Made by a program: the position numbers and the translations under genes. Below the pieces are notes generated by a model that worked only from the letters and a program-made list of their open reading frames with translations, was not told where the DNA came from and made no database searches. Positions 1 to 7,813 of a stretch of 22,436 bases of DNA are shown in pieces. Position 1 is the stretch's first letter; each line of letters opens with the position of its first letter. This stretch comes from Myxococcota bacterium (GTDB lineage Bacteria; Myxococcota; Polyangia; GCA-2747355; JAKLHH01), in the NCBI GenBank assembly GCA_022710245.1, contig JAKLHH010000011.1:1-22436 (forward strand). Reading direction: 5' to 3'.

Positions 1-2
1 CG

Positions 3-173
3 GCATCGCTGAACCTCGCCAACGACGGAGTGCTCTACCTGAGCCGCCCCAAGAACGGGAGCGAGACCGAGGTGATCGCAGTCCAGACAACCAGCCCGGG
101 CCTGGCCGCGACCGCCCGCCCGATGCGCTACTCTTACAATAATAGGCGGACTGGCTGGCTCGCTCCCGAGTAG
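3..173 (+). CDS. 3' end of an unidentified CDS (partial)
   Basis: An open frame enters from the left edge and ends at a TAG at 171-173, giving the last 56 residues of a protein. The tail is rich in small and polar residues (NLANDGVLYLSRP, then NGSETEVIAVQTTSPG) and ends in TGWLAPE. The SLNLANDGVLYL stretch loosely resembles the strand pattern of lamin-tail-like beta-sandwich domains, but this is too weak for an assignment. The last codons (AAT AAT AGG, ACT) are less GC-biased than the neighbouring genes. A non-coding gap of about 150 bp separates it from the next gene, so co-transcription is possible but not shown. Confidence 0.5.
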   Translation, partial: ASLNLANDGVLYLSRPKNGSETEVIAVQTTSPGLAATARPMRYSYNNRRTGWLAPE

Positions 174-321
174 AGTGTTGCGGCGCGCGCGTCGAGTCGG
201 CGCGATCCCCGAGGGACAGCCCGAGGCAGAGATCAGACACCGCAGCCGTCAGTTCCCCTCCCGCTCTCCCGCCCCGCCCCCCCCGTGATATCCTCGCTCG
301 ACCAGACGATCGGAGCGGGGG
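174..321. other. Intergenic spacer upstream of the glycosidase-like lipoprotein
   Basis: This stretch contains a pyrimidine-rich, C-rich tract (about 252-284) followed by a weak AT-richer spot (TGATAT around 286-291) that could be a -10. A GGAG at 312-315 lies 6 nt before the ATG at 322 and acts as the ribosome binding site. No convincing terminator hairpin for the upstream gene was seen. Confidence 0.3.
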
Positions 322-3300
322 ATGGCAGCGCGACACGTGAGCCGCGTGGTGGTCGCCGTGGTGGGCATGTCCCTGGCCCTCGGCTGCAGCCCGCCGCCCA
401 GCCGCACGCCGAGCCCCGACTGGATGAAGGTCGGCAAGCTCGCCGGCTTCGCCACCTTCGAGGGGATGAGCGACGCGGAGCTCGGCGCCCAGCTCGACGC
501 GCTCGTCAAGCAGCACGTCGACATCGTCGTCGCCGACTCCAAGCTCTCCAACTACCTCCAGGGCGACGAGTTCGCGCGCCACCTCGCGCTGGTCGGGCGC
601 GTCAGCAGCTTCGCGCACGACCGCGGGCTCAAGCTGATCTGGTACATCACCTCGCTCGAGGTGCAGACCGTCGACGGCAAGAACCGCGCCTCGACCATGG
701 CCAAGGATCACCCGGACTGGCTGCAGGTCGGCCTCGACGACAAGAAGAACGTCTTCTACGGCACCCAGGAGGTCTGGGTGGAGGGCACCGACGAGAGCGC
801 CTGGATGTGCCCCCTCTCCGGCTACCGCGACTACTTCCTCGGCCGCGTGCGCCAGCTCGCCGGCGCCGGCCTCGACGGGCTCTGGGTCGACGTGCCGCTC
901 TTCATGGACACCGGCGTCCGCTGGAACTGCCGCTGCCCGCTGCACCAGAAGAAGTTCAAGGCCGACACCGGCTACGAGATCCCCAAGGGCGCCGCCTGCG
1001 ACAGCGACGCCGAGCCGGGCACCTGCGTCGCGCTCTGGAAGGACCCCGCCTGGCGCCGCTGGCTCGCCCACCGCCACGACGACCTGAACGAGTTCCAGCT
1101 CGCCGTGGCGAAGGCGGCGCGCGAGGTGAAGCCCGACTTCGAGACCGTCTTCGAGGTCTTCACCATGGACTACAACGACGCCATGGATAAGGGCCTCGAC
1201 GGCGCCTACCTCGGCGCGGTGGAGGGCGCGGGGCACGCCTGGGAGATCGACTCGGTCTCCAACGGCGAGGGGATGCTGCGCGCGAGCGCGGGCGACTGGG
1301 TGAACAAGATCGCGCTGACCAAGTTCGCGCGCGGCGCGGACAAGGGGCGCGCCACCTGGGCCTTCAGCTACGGCAACACCGAGCTCGACGCCGGCCTGGT
1401 GATGGCGATCCTCTTCGCCGGGCAGGCGAACCCCTACGAGACGAAGACGCCGCAGATGGCGACCACCGTCGGCGCGGCCTTCCGCGCGCGGATGTACGCC
1501 TGGGCCGACCAGCACACCGACGCCATCTACCGCTCGCAGAGCGCGGCGCGCGTGGCGCTCCTCTTCTCCTCGCGCAGCCGCGACTACGTCGACTACAACT
1601 ACGGCTTCGCCATGTTCAGCGGGACCACCCCGCCGAAGATCACCGGCGTCGACCCGCAGACCCAGAAGCCCTACACCGGCCCCGACGAGGAGTGGTGGAG
1701 CGACGAGCGCCGCGACAGCGTGGACAACCTCGAGGTGCTCGGCGACTTCCGCGGCTTCGTCAAGGCGCTGGTGCACCTGCACGTCCCCTTCGCGGTGGAG
1801 GCGATCGAGAAGCTGACCGCCGCCGACCTCGCGGGCTACGACACCGTGATCGCGCCGAGCCCGGCCGCGCTCACCGACGAGCAGGCGAAGCTCCTCACCG
1901 ACTACGTCGCGGGCGGCGGCGACCTGATCGTGACCGGGCCGCAGCCCGGCGGCCTCGACGGCTTCGGCACCCCGCGGGTGGAGCTGGCGATCGCGGGGCT
2001 GCTGGGCTTCGGCAAGGCCACGCCGCCCGGCGTCGACGAGCGTCGCTCGCACCCCTGGGGGCAGGGGAGCGTGCACACCCTGGAGGGGCAGCCCGGGCGC
2101 CGCTACCTCCGCCACGAGGACGCGCGCTCGCTGGCGCGGATCCGAGACCTCCTCGGCGAGACCACCTCGAGCCCTCTCACGACCACCGCCGACAAGGCCG
2201 TCTACCTCGAGCTCTACCGCCTCGAGGCGGGGCCGGGGCACGGCGACGAGCTGGTGCTCCACCTGGTGAACCTCGCCGGCCTCGACGGGAGCGGCCAGGT
2301 CGTCAGCAAGCCGCAGCAGGTGAGCGTCACCCTCGAGGTGCCGGCGGGGTTCGAGGTCGACCACGTGGCGCTGAGCTCGCCCGACCAGGGGAGCAAGGAC
2401 GCGGCGCCGAGCTTCCAGACCCCGGCCGCCGGGCTGGTGAAGTTCGACGCGGCGGTGGACCGCTACGCGCTCGCGCGCGTGGCGCTGAAGCAGGCGGCCG
2501 CGGGCGGGGCGGGGCTGACGGTGAAGGTGAGCTGGCCGGGCCAGGGGGCGGCCGCGCCGCCGCTCGCCGCCGCGGTGCGCGTGAGCGGCGCCGGGCTCCT
2601 CGGGCCGCGCGTCCACCACCTGAGCTGGGGGACCGCGGAGACGAGCTTCACGGACCTGCCGCCGGGCCAGAAGCTGGTCGAGGTGATCACGCTCGACAGC
2701 CAGTACCAGCTCGTCGGCGCCCAGGGGCGCGGCGTGACGCTGCCGGCGGGCGGGAGCGCCACGATCGCGGTGACGCCCGGGGTGGCGGCCGACGAGGGGC
2801 CGACCGCGCTCGAGGCGCAGGACCACGACCGGCTCTTCTTCGTCAACGGGACCGGGGCGCCGGCGAAGGTCACCGCGGGCGCGCTCGACACCACGCTCGC
2901 GGCGGGGAAGGTGGCGACGCTGCTCCTCGAGAAGACCGGCGCGCTCGCCTTCAGCGCGGGCAAGGTGAGCGGGACCATCACCGTGCAGGCGGCGAGCGCG
3001 GCGGGCGTGCTGCAGCCGCAGCTCACGGCGGTGGCGCCGGCCAAGGGCTACGCGGGGCAGATGCTGACCCTCACCGGCTCGGGCTTCGGCTGGGCGGCGG
3101 GCGCGGTGCGCTGGGGCGGCGCGAGCTGCCGGGTCCTCACCTGGGCGCCCGAGCGGGTGACCGCGGTCATCTCCGACGGCGTCGGGCCCGGCACGGCGGC
3201 GGTCACCCTCGACGCGAACGGGCGAAGCGTGACCGGCGGGAGCTTCACCGTGGTGGCGCCGGCGCTGACCATCACGCCGGCGATGAGCCAGGCGCTCGGC

Positions 3301-4464
3301 TTCATCAAGACGAAGATGCGGGGCCCCGAGGGGGGCGTCTACACGAACCTCCTCGACCGCGCCGACCCGCCGGGGGGGACCACGGTCTATCCCTACGGCC
3401 ACCACCAGACCGCCGAGCACATCGGGCTCATGCTCTGGGTCACGGCCGCGCTCCTCGACCACCAGGCCTTCGAGGAGACCTACCGCTTCCTCGTCACGCG
3501 GATGGTCTCGCCGCGGCGCGAGGTGGTGAACTGGGCGGTCGACAAGACCACCGGGCAGCCGATGCTGCAGCGGGAGACGCCGACGGCGCCGCTCCTCAAC
3601 TCGAACGCGCCCCTCGACGACTTCCGCGTGGTGCAGGGGCTGATCGCCGGCTTCGAGCAGTGGGGCGACGAGCGCTTCCTCGACCTCGCGCTGCGCATCG
3701 GCGACGGGCTCCGCGAGACCTCGGTCACCACCGCCAAGGACCTGCTGGCCTTCCCCGACGGGCTGGTGGCCTACGCCTACAACTGGCCCGAGGAGGGCGG
3801 GCTCGGGGTCACCGACAGCGCGGTCATCCCGGTCGACTACGCGGACCTCTTCACCATGAAGTGGCTCGCCGGCCGCGACGCGCGCTGGACCAAGATCGTC
3901 ACCTCCTCGATCGCGATGATGGAGAAGGCGCAGATCGCCTCGAGCGGGCAGTTCTGGTGCTCGTACCTGCCCGACACCAAGACCTACTCGGGGGACTTCG
4001 AGTACCGGGACACGCCGGCGGCGACCAAGATCAAGTCGATCCAGTCGCTCTGGATCGCGCTGCACCTCGCGCGCGCCGGGCGCACCGCCGCGGCGAGCAA
4101 GGCGCTCGCGTTCTACAAGCAGCACTACGCCGCGACCGGCAAGACGGTGGGCGAGTACCTGAACCCGAACGGCCAGGCGCCGACGGAGAGCTACTTCGAC
4201 GCCAGCCTGAAGGGGGGCGAGGCGCGCATCTACGCGCTCCTCGTGCGGCTCGCCTACGCCCTCGGCGACAAGGCCTTCGGCGACCAGGTGATCACCGAGA
4301 AGCTCCTGCCCGACCAGGTGACCAACCCGGCGGCGACGACCTACGGGGCGATCGGCAAGTCCACCGCCGAGCCGAACGACGCCGAGGCGTGGAACACGCT
4401 GGAGTCGCTCCTCGCGCTGGCGCTGCAGCAGGGCTCGCCGGTGGTCGGCGAGCTCGCGAAGTGA
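322..4464 (+). CDS. Large multidomain glycoside-hydrolase-like lipoprotein (GHL6-like TIM barrel + trimerisation-like domain + IPT/TIG + GH8-like barrel)
   Basis: This encodes 1380 residues. The N-terminus is a short hydrophobic signal with a lipobox-like LALGC (Cys22), so the protein is probably lipid-anchored and exported. Residues ~35-400 resemble hypothetical glycosyl hydrolase family 6 (GHL6) barrels: HPDW (130-133), W-C-P-L-S-G-Y-R-D-Y-F (161-172), LDGLWVDVP (184-192) and a CxCxxH cluster (203-208). Residues ~405-565 look like the beta-galactosidase trimerisation (class I glutaminase-like) domain: a VALLFSS strand, then GYDTVIAPSPAALTDEQ and a GGGDLIVTGP loop. A beta-rich linker follows. 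An IPT/TIG fold sits at ~898-982 (VAPAKGYAGQMLTLTGSGFG). Residues ~983-1380 form a helical (alpha/alpha)6-type domain with a GH8-like APLDDFRVVQGL segment. A GGAG SD 6 nt upstream supports the start. The likely role is degradation or remodelling of a polysaccharide. The substrate is unknown, and I could not assign catalytic acids with certainty. Confidence 0.75.
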   Translation: MAARHVSRVVVAVVGMSLALGCSPPPSRTPSPDWMKVGKLAGFATFEGMSDAELGAQLDALVKQHVDIVVADSKLSNYLQGDEFARHLALVGRVSSFAHDRGLKLIWYITSLEVQTVDGKNRASTMAKDHPDWLQVGLDDKKNVFYGTQEVWVEGTDESAWMCPLSGYRDYFLGRVRQLAGAGLDGLWVDVPLFMDTGVRWNCRCPLHQKKFKADTGYEIPKGAACDSDAEPGTCVALWKDPAWRRWLAHRHDDLNEFQLAVAKAAREVKPDFETVFEVFTMDYNDAMDKGLDGAYLGAVEGAGHAWEIDSVSNGEGMLRASAGDWVNKIALTKFARGADKGRATWAFSYGNTELDAGLVMAILFAGQANPYETKTPQMATTVGAAFRARMYAWADQHTDAIYRSQSAARVALLFSSRSRDYVDYNYGFAMFSGTTPPKITGVDPQTQKPYTGPDEEWWSDERRDSVDNLEVLGDFRGFVKALVHLHVPFAVEAIEKLTAADLAGYDTVIAPSPAALTDEQAKLLTDYVAGGGDLIVTGPQPGGLDGFGTPRVELAIAGLLGFGKATPPGVDERRSHPWGQGSVHTLEGQPGRRYLRHEDARSLARIRDLLGETTSSPLTTTADKAVYLELYRLEAGPGHGDELVLHLVNLAGLDGSGQVVSKPQQVSVTLEVPAGFEVDHVALSSPDQGSKDAAPSFQTPAAGLVKFDAAVDRYALARVALKQAAAGGAGLTVKVSWPGQGAAAPPLAAAVRVSGAGLLGPRVHHLSWGTAETSFTDLPPGQKLVEVITLDSQYQLVGAQGRGVTLPAGGSATIAVTPGVAADEGPTALEAQDHDRLFFVNGTGAPAKVTAGALDTTLAAGKVATLLLEKTGALAFSAGKVSGTITVQAASAAGVLQPQLTAVAPAKGYAGQMLTLTGSGFGWAAGAVRWGGASCRVLTWAPERVTAVISDGVGPGTAAVTLDANGRSVTGGSFTVVAPALTITPAMSQALGFIKTKMRGPEGGVYTNLLDRADPPGGTTVYPYGHHQTAEHIGLMLWVTAALLDHQAFEETYRFLVTRMVSPRREVVNWAVDKTTGQPMLQRETPTAPLLNSNAPLDDFRVVQGLIAGFEQWGDERFLDLALRIGDGLRETSVTTAKDLLAFPDGLVAYAYNWPEEGGLGVTDSAVIPVDYADLFTMKWLAGRDARWTKIVTSSIAMMEKAQIASSGQFWCSYLPDTKTYSGDFEYRDTPAATKIKSIQSLWIALHLARAGRTAAASKALAFYKQHYAATGKTVGEYLNPNGQAPTESYFDASLKGGEARIYALLVRLAYALGDKAFGDQVITEKLLPDQVTNPAATTYGAIGKSTAEPNDAEAWNTLESLLALALQQGSPVVGELAK

Positions 4465-4497
4465 CCTCGCGACGTCGTGACGGCGTCGACGGCGAGG
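4465..4497 (+). terminator. Stem-loop directly after the glycosidase-like gene
   Basis: Directly after the stop codon, CCTCGC (4465-4470) pairs with GCGAGG (4492-4497), and the inner GACG (4471-4474) pairs with CGTC (4484-4487). This gives a 10-bp GC stem with a 9-nt loop and a 4-nt bulge. No T-tract follows, so if it terminates transcription it is not a classical intrinsic terminator. Alternatively it is simply part of the GTCGAGG-type intergenic repeat. Confidence 0.3.
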
Positions 4498-4502
4498 CGT
4501 CG

Positions 4503-4524
4503 AGGCGTCGAGGCCGAGGCCGGG
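4503..4524 (+). repeat. 22-bp direct repeat, left copy
   Basis: These 22 bases, beginning AGGCGTCGAGG and ending GAGGCCGGG, recur without mismatch at 6010-6031. The two copies bracket the decayed nucleotidyltransferase/antitoxin-like pair. Identity stops at both edges (G versus C before, A versus C after). The sequence is low in complexity, so convergent composition bias is a partial alternative explanation. Confidence 0.7.
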
Positions 4525-4573
4525 ATATGCAACGACCTCCGGAGCCATTCAGCGGGTGGGCGGCGCCTGGCGG

Positions 4574-5412
4574 CTAGGCTCCAACGAGGCGCTGCATCTC
4601 CACTGCGGTCAGAAGGTCCGAGGCGAGAGCGACGCACGACGCGGCGATGATGGCGGCGTCCTCGAGCGGGGTTGTTGCACGGACCGCCATCCGCGGGCCG
4701 GCGGCAGTCTCCGTCCCGAAGAGGTCTCGAAGATGGTCGAGGCTGGCGAGGGTTGCATCACCGGCCAGCGGGTCGCGCGCCAGAGCTGCGATCGTTGCAG
4801 CCAGGACGGCACCGTCGCTCCCGCGAAGGAGCCGGAGCACGTCCAGGGCGTCCTTGTCGTCGATGCGGCCGGGGTCTCCTGCGCCGACCCGCTCAGCGAT
4901 CTTGTGGAGCTTGGCGACGAGGAGCGCAGACGGTCCGGCCACGTTGATCTCGAACGCGCGTGTGTCCGTCCCGTCCAGAGCGAGGAGCGGCTCCAGGGTT
5001 CGATCGACCAGCGCCGGCTCGAGCCCCTGCACCCACCGGGCGACATCCTTGCCGTGCGGCGGCGGGAGCTGGGGGCGCTGCGACGCCCGATCTTGCCGGC
5101 CACGCTCTTCGGCACGAGGAGATCGACCTGGACACCGTCGCCGTTCTTCCAGATGCCTTGTTCGGCGGAGCTGAAGCCGCCTCGGTTCATCGCCTCTGCG
5201 AGCACCGGTGCCCGAAGGAGGAGCTCGGGCGCGACCGCCAGGTCTGCGTCGGTCGTGAACGGCGACACGGCGAAGTCGGCCTCGCCGGTTCGCAGGTAGA
5301 TGGCCTGCGCACCGACGAGCACGATGGCCCGCCGCTGGTCACCGAGAGCCTCGAGGGCGTCGAGGAGCACACGGCGTGCCCTCACGTACTGCCAGTCAGG
5401 CTCGCCAGCCAT
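4574..5412 (-). pseudogene. AbiEii-like nucleotidyltransferase, frameshifted
   Basis: From ATG at 5412 the frame encodes a nucleotidyltransferase-fold start. VLVGAQAIYLRTG (31-43) is followed by FTTDADLAV with the Asp pair D55/D57, and by VQVDLLVP with the third Asp D97. This is the layout of AbiEii/DUF1814-type enzymes. After about residue 112 the frame turns into nonsense. The family-like sequence continues in another frame (HGKDVARWVQGLE... SFEINVAG-type core with LLVAKLHKIAERV) down to the TAG at 4574-4576. The span is 839 nt, so one extra base restores a single 279-aa frame. The C5 run of the coding strand (G5 at 5071-5075) is the natural place for the lost base. The gene overlaps the upstream antitoxin-like gene by 17 nt, as expected of a toxin/antitoxin operon. 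It could also be a sequencing error or, less likely, programmed frameshifting. Confidence 0.7.
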
Positions 5413-5977
5413 CCTCGTTCTCCTTCATCCACGAGAGCAGGGCCTCCCCGTCGGCTGGAGCGCGGCCGGGTCCGGTGAGGAGGTCGGCCACGACCTGGCT
5501 CGCGGCGGCGTAGATGACGCCGTCGTGCTCTACCGTTCGCTCGAAGACCACGGGGTCGAACGGCTCGGCGACCAGCACGTTGCCGCCCGTGTCCGCCGGG
5601 CGCAGGCCAAGCGTCTCGGCTGCGCTCGCGGCGTTCTCCACGAAGAGCGTCAGCAGGCGCGGCGCGGAGACCGCGGCGCCGCGGACCTCCGCCGCGAGGG
5701 TCGAGGTCACCGCGTAGCGGAGCGGCGAGCCGCGCAGGCGATCGAGGAGCGGCCGGAGCCCTCGCGGCTCGAGGTAGGTGCTGGTCTGGTTGCTCCTCGA
5801 GAAGTCGTAGTCCTTCACCCATCGACGAAGCAGCGCCTGCCAGTCCACTTCTGCGATCGGCCGCCGTGGGGCCTCGCGCTCGACGATAGCGTCTCGCTCC
5901 AGGAGCTCGATCACCCGGGAGAGGGTCGGGGCCGGCGTGTCGGCGCGGAGCGCGAGCTCGCCTCCGGCGGGACGGGA
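5396..5977 (-). pseudogene. AbiEi-like winged-helix antitoxin/regulator, 5' truncated
   Basis: The open frame runs from just after an in-frame TAA (5978-5980) to the TGA at 5396-5398. The first usable start is a GTG at 5914, which would give 172 residues. Homology-like sequence begins before that GTG, however. Residues encoded upstream (GELALRADTPAPTLSRV, continuing IELLERDAIV) look like the second and recognition helices of a winged helix-turn-helix. The downstream part (VDWQALLRRWVKDYDF, then RYAVTSTLAAEV) resembles proteins that precede AbiEii-type nucleotidyltransferases. The front of the HTH and any proper start are missing, so the gene appears to have lost its 5' end near the 22-bp repeat at 6010-6031. 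A shortened functional product from GTG 5914 would lack an intact DNA-binding domain. Confidence 0.6.
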
Positions 5978-6001
5978 TTAATCTTTCGAGTCGCCAGGTT
6001 C

Positions 6002-6021
6002 GCCTCGACAGGCGTCGAGGC
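6002..6021 (-). terminator. Stem-loop downstream of lipA
   Basis: GCCTCGAC (6002-6009) and GTCGAGGC (6014-6021) form a perfect 8-bp inverted repeat with a 4-nt loop. It lies 11 nt beyond the lipA stop in the direction of lipA transcription. No T-tract follows. The hairpin overlaps the right copy of the 22-bp direct repeat. Confidence 0.35.
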
Positions 6022-6031
6022 CGAGGCCGGG
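6010..6031 (+). repeat. 22-bp direct repeat, right copy
   Basis: Perfect copy of the element at 4503-4524. It lies between the truncated antitoxin-like gene and the lipA stop codon, and its left part forms one arm of the hairpin at 6002-6021. Confidence 0.7.
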
Positions 6032-6032
6032 C

Positions 6033-6953
6033 TCAGCCGTCCGAGGATGAGGCGGCCGCGCGCGAGGCGAGGAGCTGCGCCGCGCCCTCCTCGGCGGCGC
6101 GGTAGGAGCTGCGCACGAGCGGCCCCGCGGTGACGAGCGGGAAGCCGAGCTCGCGGGCCTGCGCGGCGAGCGCGGCGAAGGCCTCGGGCGGCACGAAGCG
6201 GCGGACCGGGGAGTGCTTGCGGGTCGGGCGGAGGTACTGGCCGAGCGTCACCCAGTCGACGCGGGCGGAGCGGAGGTCGCGCAGGGTCTCCAGGATCGCC
6301 TCGTCGCTCTCGCCGAGGCCGAGGAGCAGCGACGACTTGGTGATGAGGCGCGGGGAGAGCGCGCGCAGGCGGGCGAGGACGTCGAGCGAGAGCTGGTAGC
6401 TCGAGCGGCGGTCGCGGACGGTCGGCGTCAGCTCGCGGACCGTCTCCAGGTTGTGGCCGATCACCTCGGCGCCCGAGCCGGCGACCACGGAGAGCGCGGC
6501 CTGGTCGCCGCCGAAGTCGGGCGTCAGGAGCTCGACGAGGGCGCCAGGCAGGCGCGCCTTGACCGCGGCCACGGTGGCGGCGAAGTGCGCGGCGCCGCCG
6601 TCCGGGAGGTCGTCGCGATCGACCGAGGTGATGACCACGTAGCGAAGCCCGAGCCCGACCGCGGCCTCGGCCACGCGCGCGGGCTCGTCGTCGGCGGGCG
6701 GGCCGGAGGGGTGGCCGCTCGTCACCGCGCAGAAGCGGCAGTGCCGGGTGCAGACGTCGCCGAGGATCATGAAGGTCGCGGTGCCGCCGCCCCAGCACTC
6801 GGCGGCGTTCGGGCAGCGCGCCTCCTCGCAGACGGTGTGGACGCCGAGGCGGCCGAGCTGCTTGCGGACGTCGTAGTACTGCCCGAGGCCGGGCAGCCGG
6901 ACCTTGAGCCAGGGCGGGCGAGGGAGCGGCTTCTCCATCGAGGGCTTGTCCAT
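6033..6953 (-). CDS. lipA: Lipoyl synthase
   Basis: This is a radical SAM enzyme that inserts two sulfurs into protein-bound octanoyl groups to make the lipoyl cofactor of pyruvate and 2-oxoglutarate dehydrogenases and the glycine cleavage system. The product is 306 residues, the usual size. The auxiliary-cluster motif CEEARCPNAAEC (C42, C47, C53) precedes the radical SAM motif CTRHCRFC (C68, C72, C75). The conserved C-terminal RSSY is at 281-284. All hallmark residues are present. I chose ATG 6953 (MDKPSMEKPL); ATG 6938 is an alternative. No SD is seen before either, and a TATATC at 6961-6966 only 7 nt before ATG 6953 suggests a leaderless or near-leaderless mRNA. The gene stands alone, with no lipB beside it. 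Confidence 0.97.
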   Translation of the reverse strand: MDKPSMEKPLPRPPWLKVRLPGLGQYYDVRKQLGRLGVHTVCEEARCPNAAECWGGGTATFMILGDVCTRHCRFCAVTSGHPSGPPADDEPARVAEAAVGLGLRYVVITSVDRDDLPDGGAAHFAATVAAVKARLPGALVELLTPDFGGDQAALSVVAGSGAEVIGHNLETVRELTPTVRDRRSSYQLSLDVLARLRALSPRLITKSSLLLGLGESDEAILETLRDLRSARVDWVTLGQYLRPTRKHSPVRRFVPPEAFAALAAQARELGFPLVTAGPLVRSSYRAAEEGAAQLLASRAAASSSDG

Positions 6954-7114
6954 CGGGGGCGATATAGCACAGCCCGCGGAGCGCGGCACGGGGTCCAGGG
7001 TGCGCCTCGAGGACGACGCGACGTCGACGGGGAGGCGCCGGGGGAGGCGTCGGGGCTGGGCGGTGGCCACGGCTCTGGCGTACAATCGCGCCTCCACACC
7101 GCACGGAGGAGACG
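6954..7114. other. Divergent intergenic region between lipA and the FHA-like gene
   Basis: It holds a possible lipA -10 (minus-strand TATATC, 6961-6966) and a possible + strand -10 (TACAAT, 7081-7086). It also carries a GTCGACGG(G/C)GAGGCG element at 7023-7037 that matches 4485-4499 at 14 of 15 positions. A GGGGAGGCG(C/T)CG unit occurs twice in tandem near 7041. No gene was seen. Confidence 0.4.
7081..7086 (+). promoter_or_regulatory. Putative -10 box for the 7115 gene
   Basis: TACAAT matches the sigma-70 -10 consensus at 5 of 6 positions in a region that is otherwise almost free of A/T runs. It lies 28 nt upstream of the ATG, leaving a leader that includes the SD GGAGGAG (7105-7111). No -35 of quality is visible. 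Confidence 0.35.
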
Positions 7115-7750
7115 ATGAGCGAGCCCCTCTGCCTCTGCCTCGAGGAGCTGGACGGCGAGCGCACCTGGCGCTGCGTGGCGCTGGTCGGCAGCCAGCCCGG
7201 GCTGCGGCTCGACGCCGCGGGTCTGCCCTGCTGGTGCCCGGACGGCGCCGCCGTCGAGCTCTGGGTCTCCGGCGATGACCGGCCGGTGCTCCGCCGCGCG
7301 GGCGACGCGCCGGGCGCGACGGTGCGCCGCGGCGGGCGCGCGCTCGAGGTGCCCGAGGGCAAGCCGGTCCTGCTCCTCGGCGGGGACGAGCTCGAGGTGG
7401 GCGGCCGCCGGCTGCGGCTCCACCTCCACGGCGCCGCCAGTGAGGTGCGCCCGCCCGAGCTCCTGGCGCTGGCCCCGGCCCGCGCCGCGGAGCCGCCGCG
7501 AGGCGGGGCGCGCGGTCGCGTGGCCGCGATGGCGCTCGGCGCGGTGATCGGCGCGGCCCCGCTGGTCGCCGCGGCCGAGGATGGGCCGGGCGAGCCGCCG
7601 CCCATCGAGCTCCGCGACCGGCCACCCGACGTGTCGCCGCCGCACCCGCCGCCCAAGCCGAAGAAGGAGAAGAAGGAGAAGAAGGACGAGAAGAAGAAGC
7701 CCGACAAGAAGAAGGACGAGAAGAAGAAGGGGCAGAACGAGCAGGGCTAG
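7115..7750 (+). CDS. FHA-like protein with central membrane segment and lysine-rich tail
   Basis: 211 residues, preceded by a strong SD (GGAGGAG, 7105-7111). Residues ~1-108 are beta-rich with a VLLLGGDELEVGGRRLRLHLHG segment (85-106) reminiscent of the last strands of an FHA fold. The canonical Ser-x-x-His and Asn motifs are not evident, and three Cys cluster in LCLC and PCWC. A hydrophobic stretch at ~135-154 could be a membrane anchor. It is followed by a proline-rich linker (PPPIELRDRPPD) and a tail (181-206) that is nearly all Lys, Glu and Asp with a KKEKK pattern. The tail is encoded by an AAG-rich tract (about 7658-7732) unlike the surrounding base composition. It might bind acidic polymers such as nucleic acid. 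The function is not known. Confidence 0.7.
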   Translation: MSEPLCLCLEELDGERTWRCVALVGSQPGLRLDAAGLPCWCPDGAAVELWVSGDDRPVLRRAGDAPGATVRRGGRALEVPEGKPVLLLGGDELEVGGRRLRLHLHGAASEVRPPELLALAPARAAEPPRGGARGRVAAMALGAVIGAAPLVAAAEDGPGEPPPIELRDRPPDVSPPHPPPKPKKEKKEKKDEKKKPDKKKDEKKKGQNEQG

Positions 7751-7813
7751 CTCCAGGCGTCATACTTCGCTCGAGGGCCCCGACCGCAGTCAGGGCCGGT
7801 CGAGGAGGAGACG

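Noticed and set aside
1692..4577. Long + strand frame inside the glycosidase-like gene
   Set aside because: Arg/Pro/Gly-rich shadow in another frame of a real, domain-bearing gene; typical of very high GC DNA.
5060..5095. Programmed frameshifting in the nucleotidyltransferase
   Set aside because: The C run could slip, but no stimulating structure or nearby in-frame stop supports it, and the upstream partner is also broken; decay or a sequencing error is simpler.
4503..6031. Insertion sequence or composite transposon around the AbiE-like pair
   Set aside because: The flanking repeats are direct and only 22 bp; no transposase and no terminal inverted repeats were found.
5911..7707. Long minus-strand frames running through lipA and beyond into the FHA-like gene
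   Set aside because: Only the lipA part (6033-6953) has domain content; the upstream extension is antisense to the FHA-like gene.
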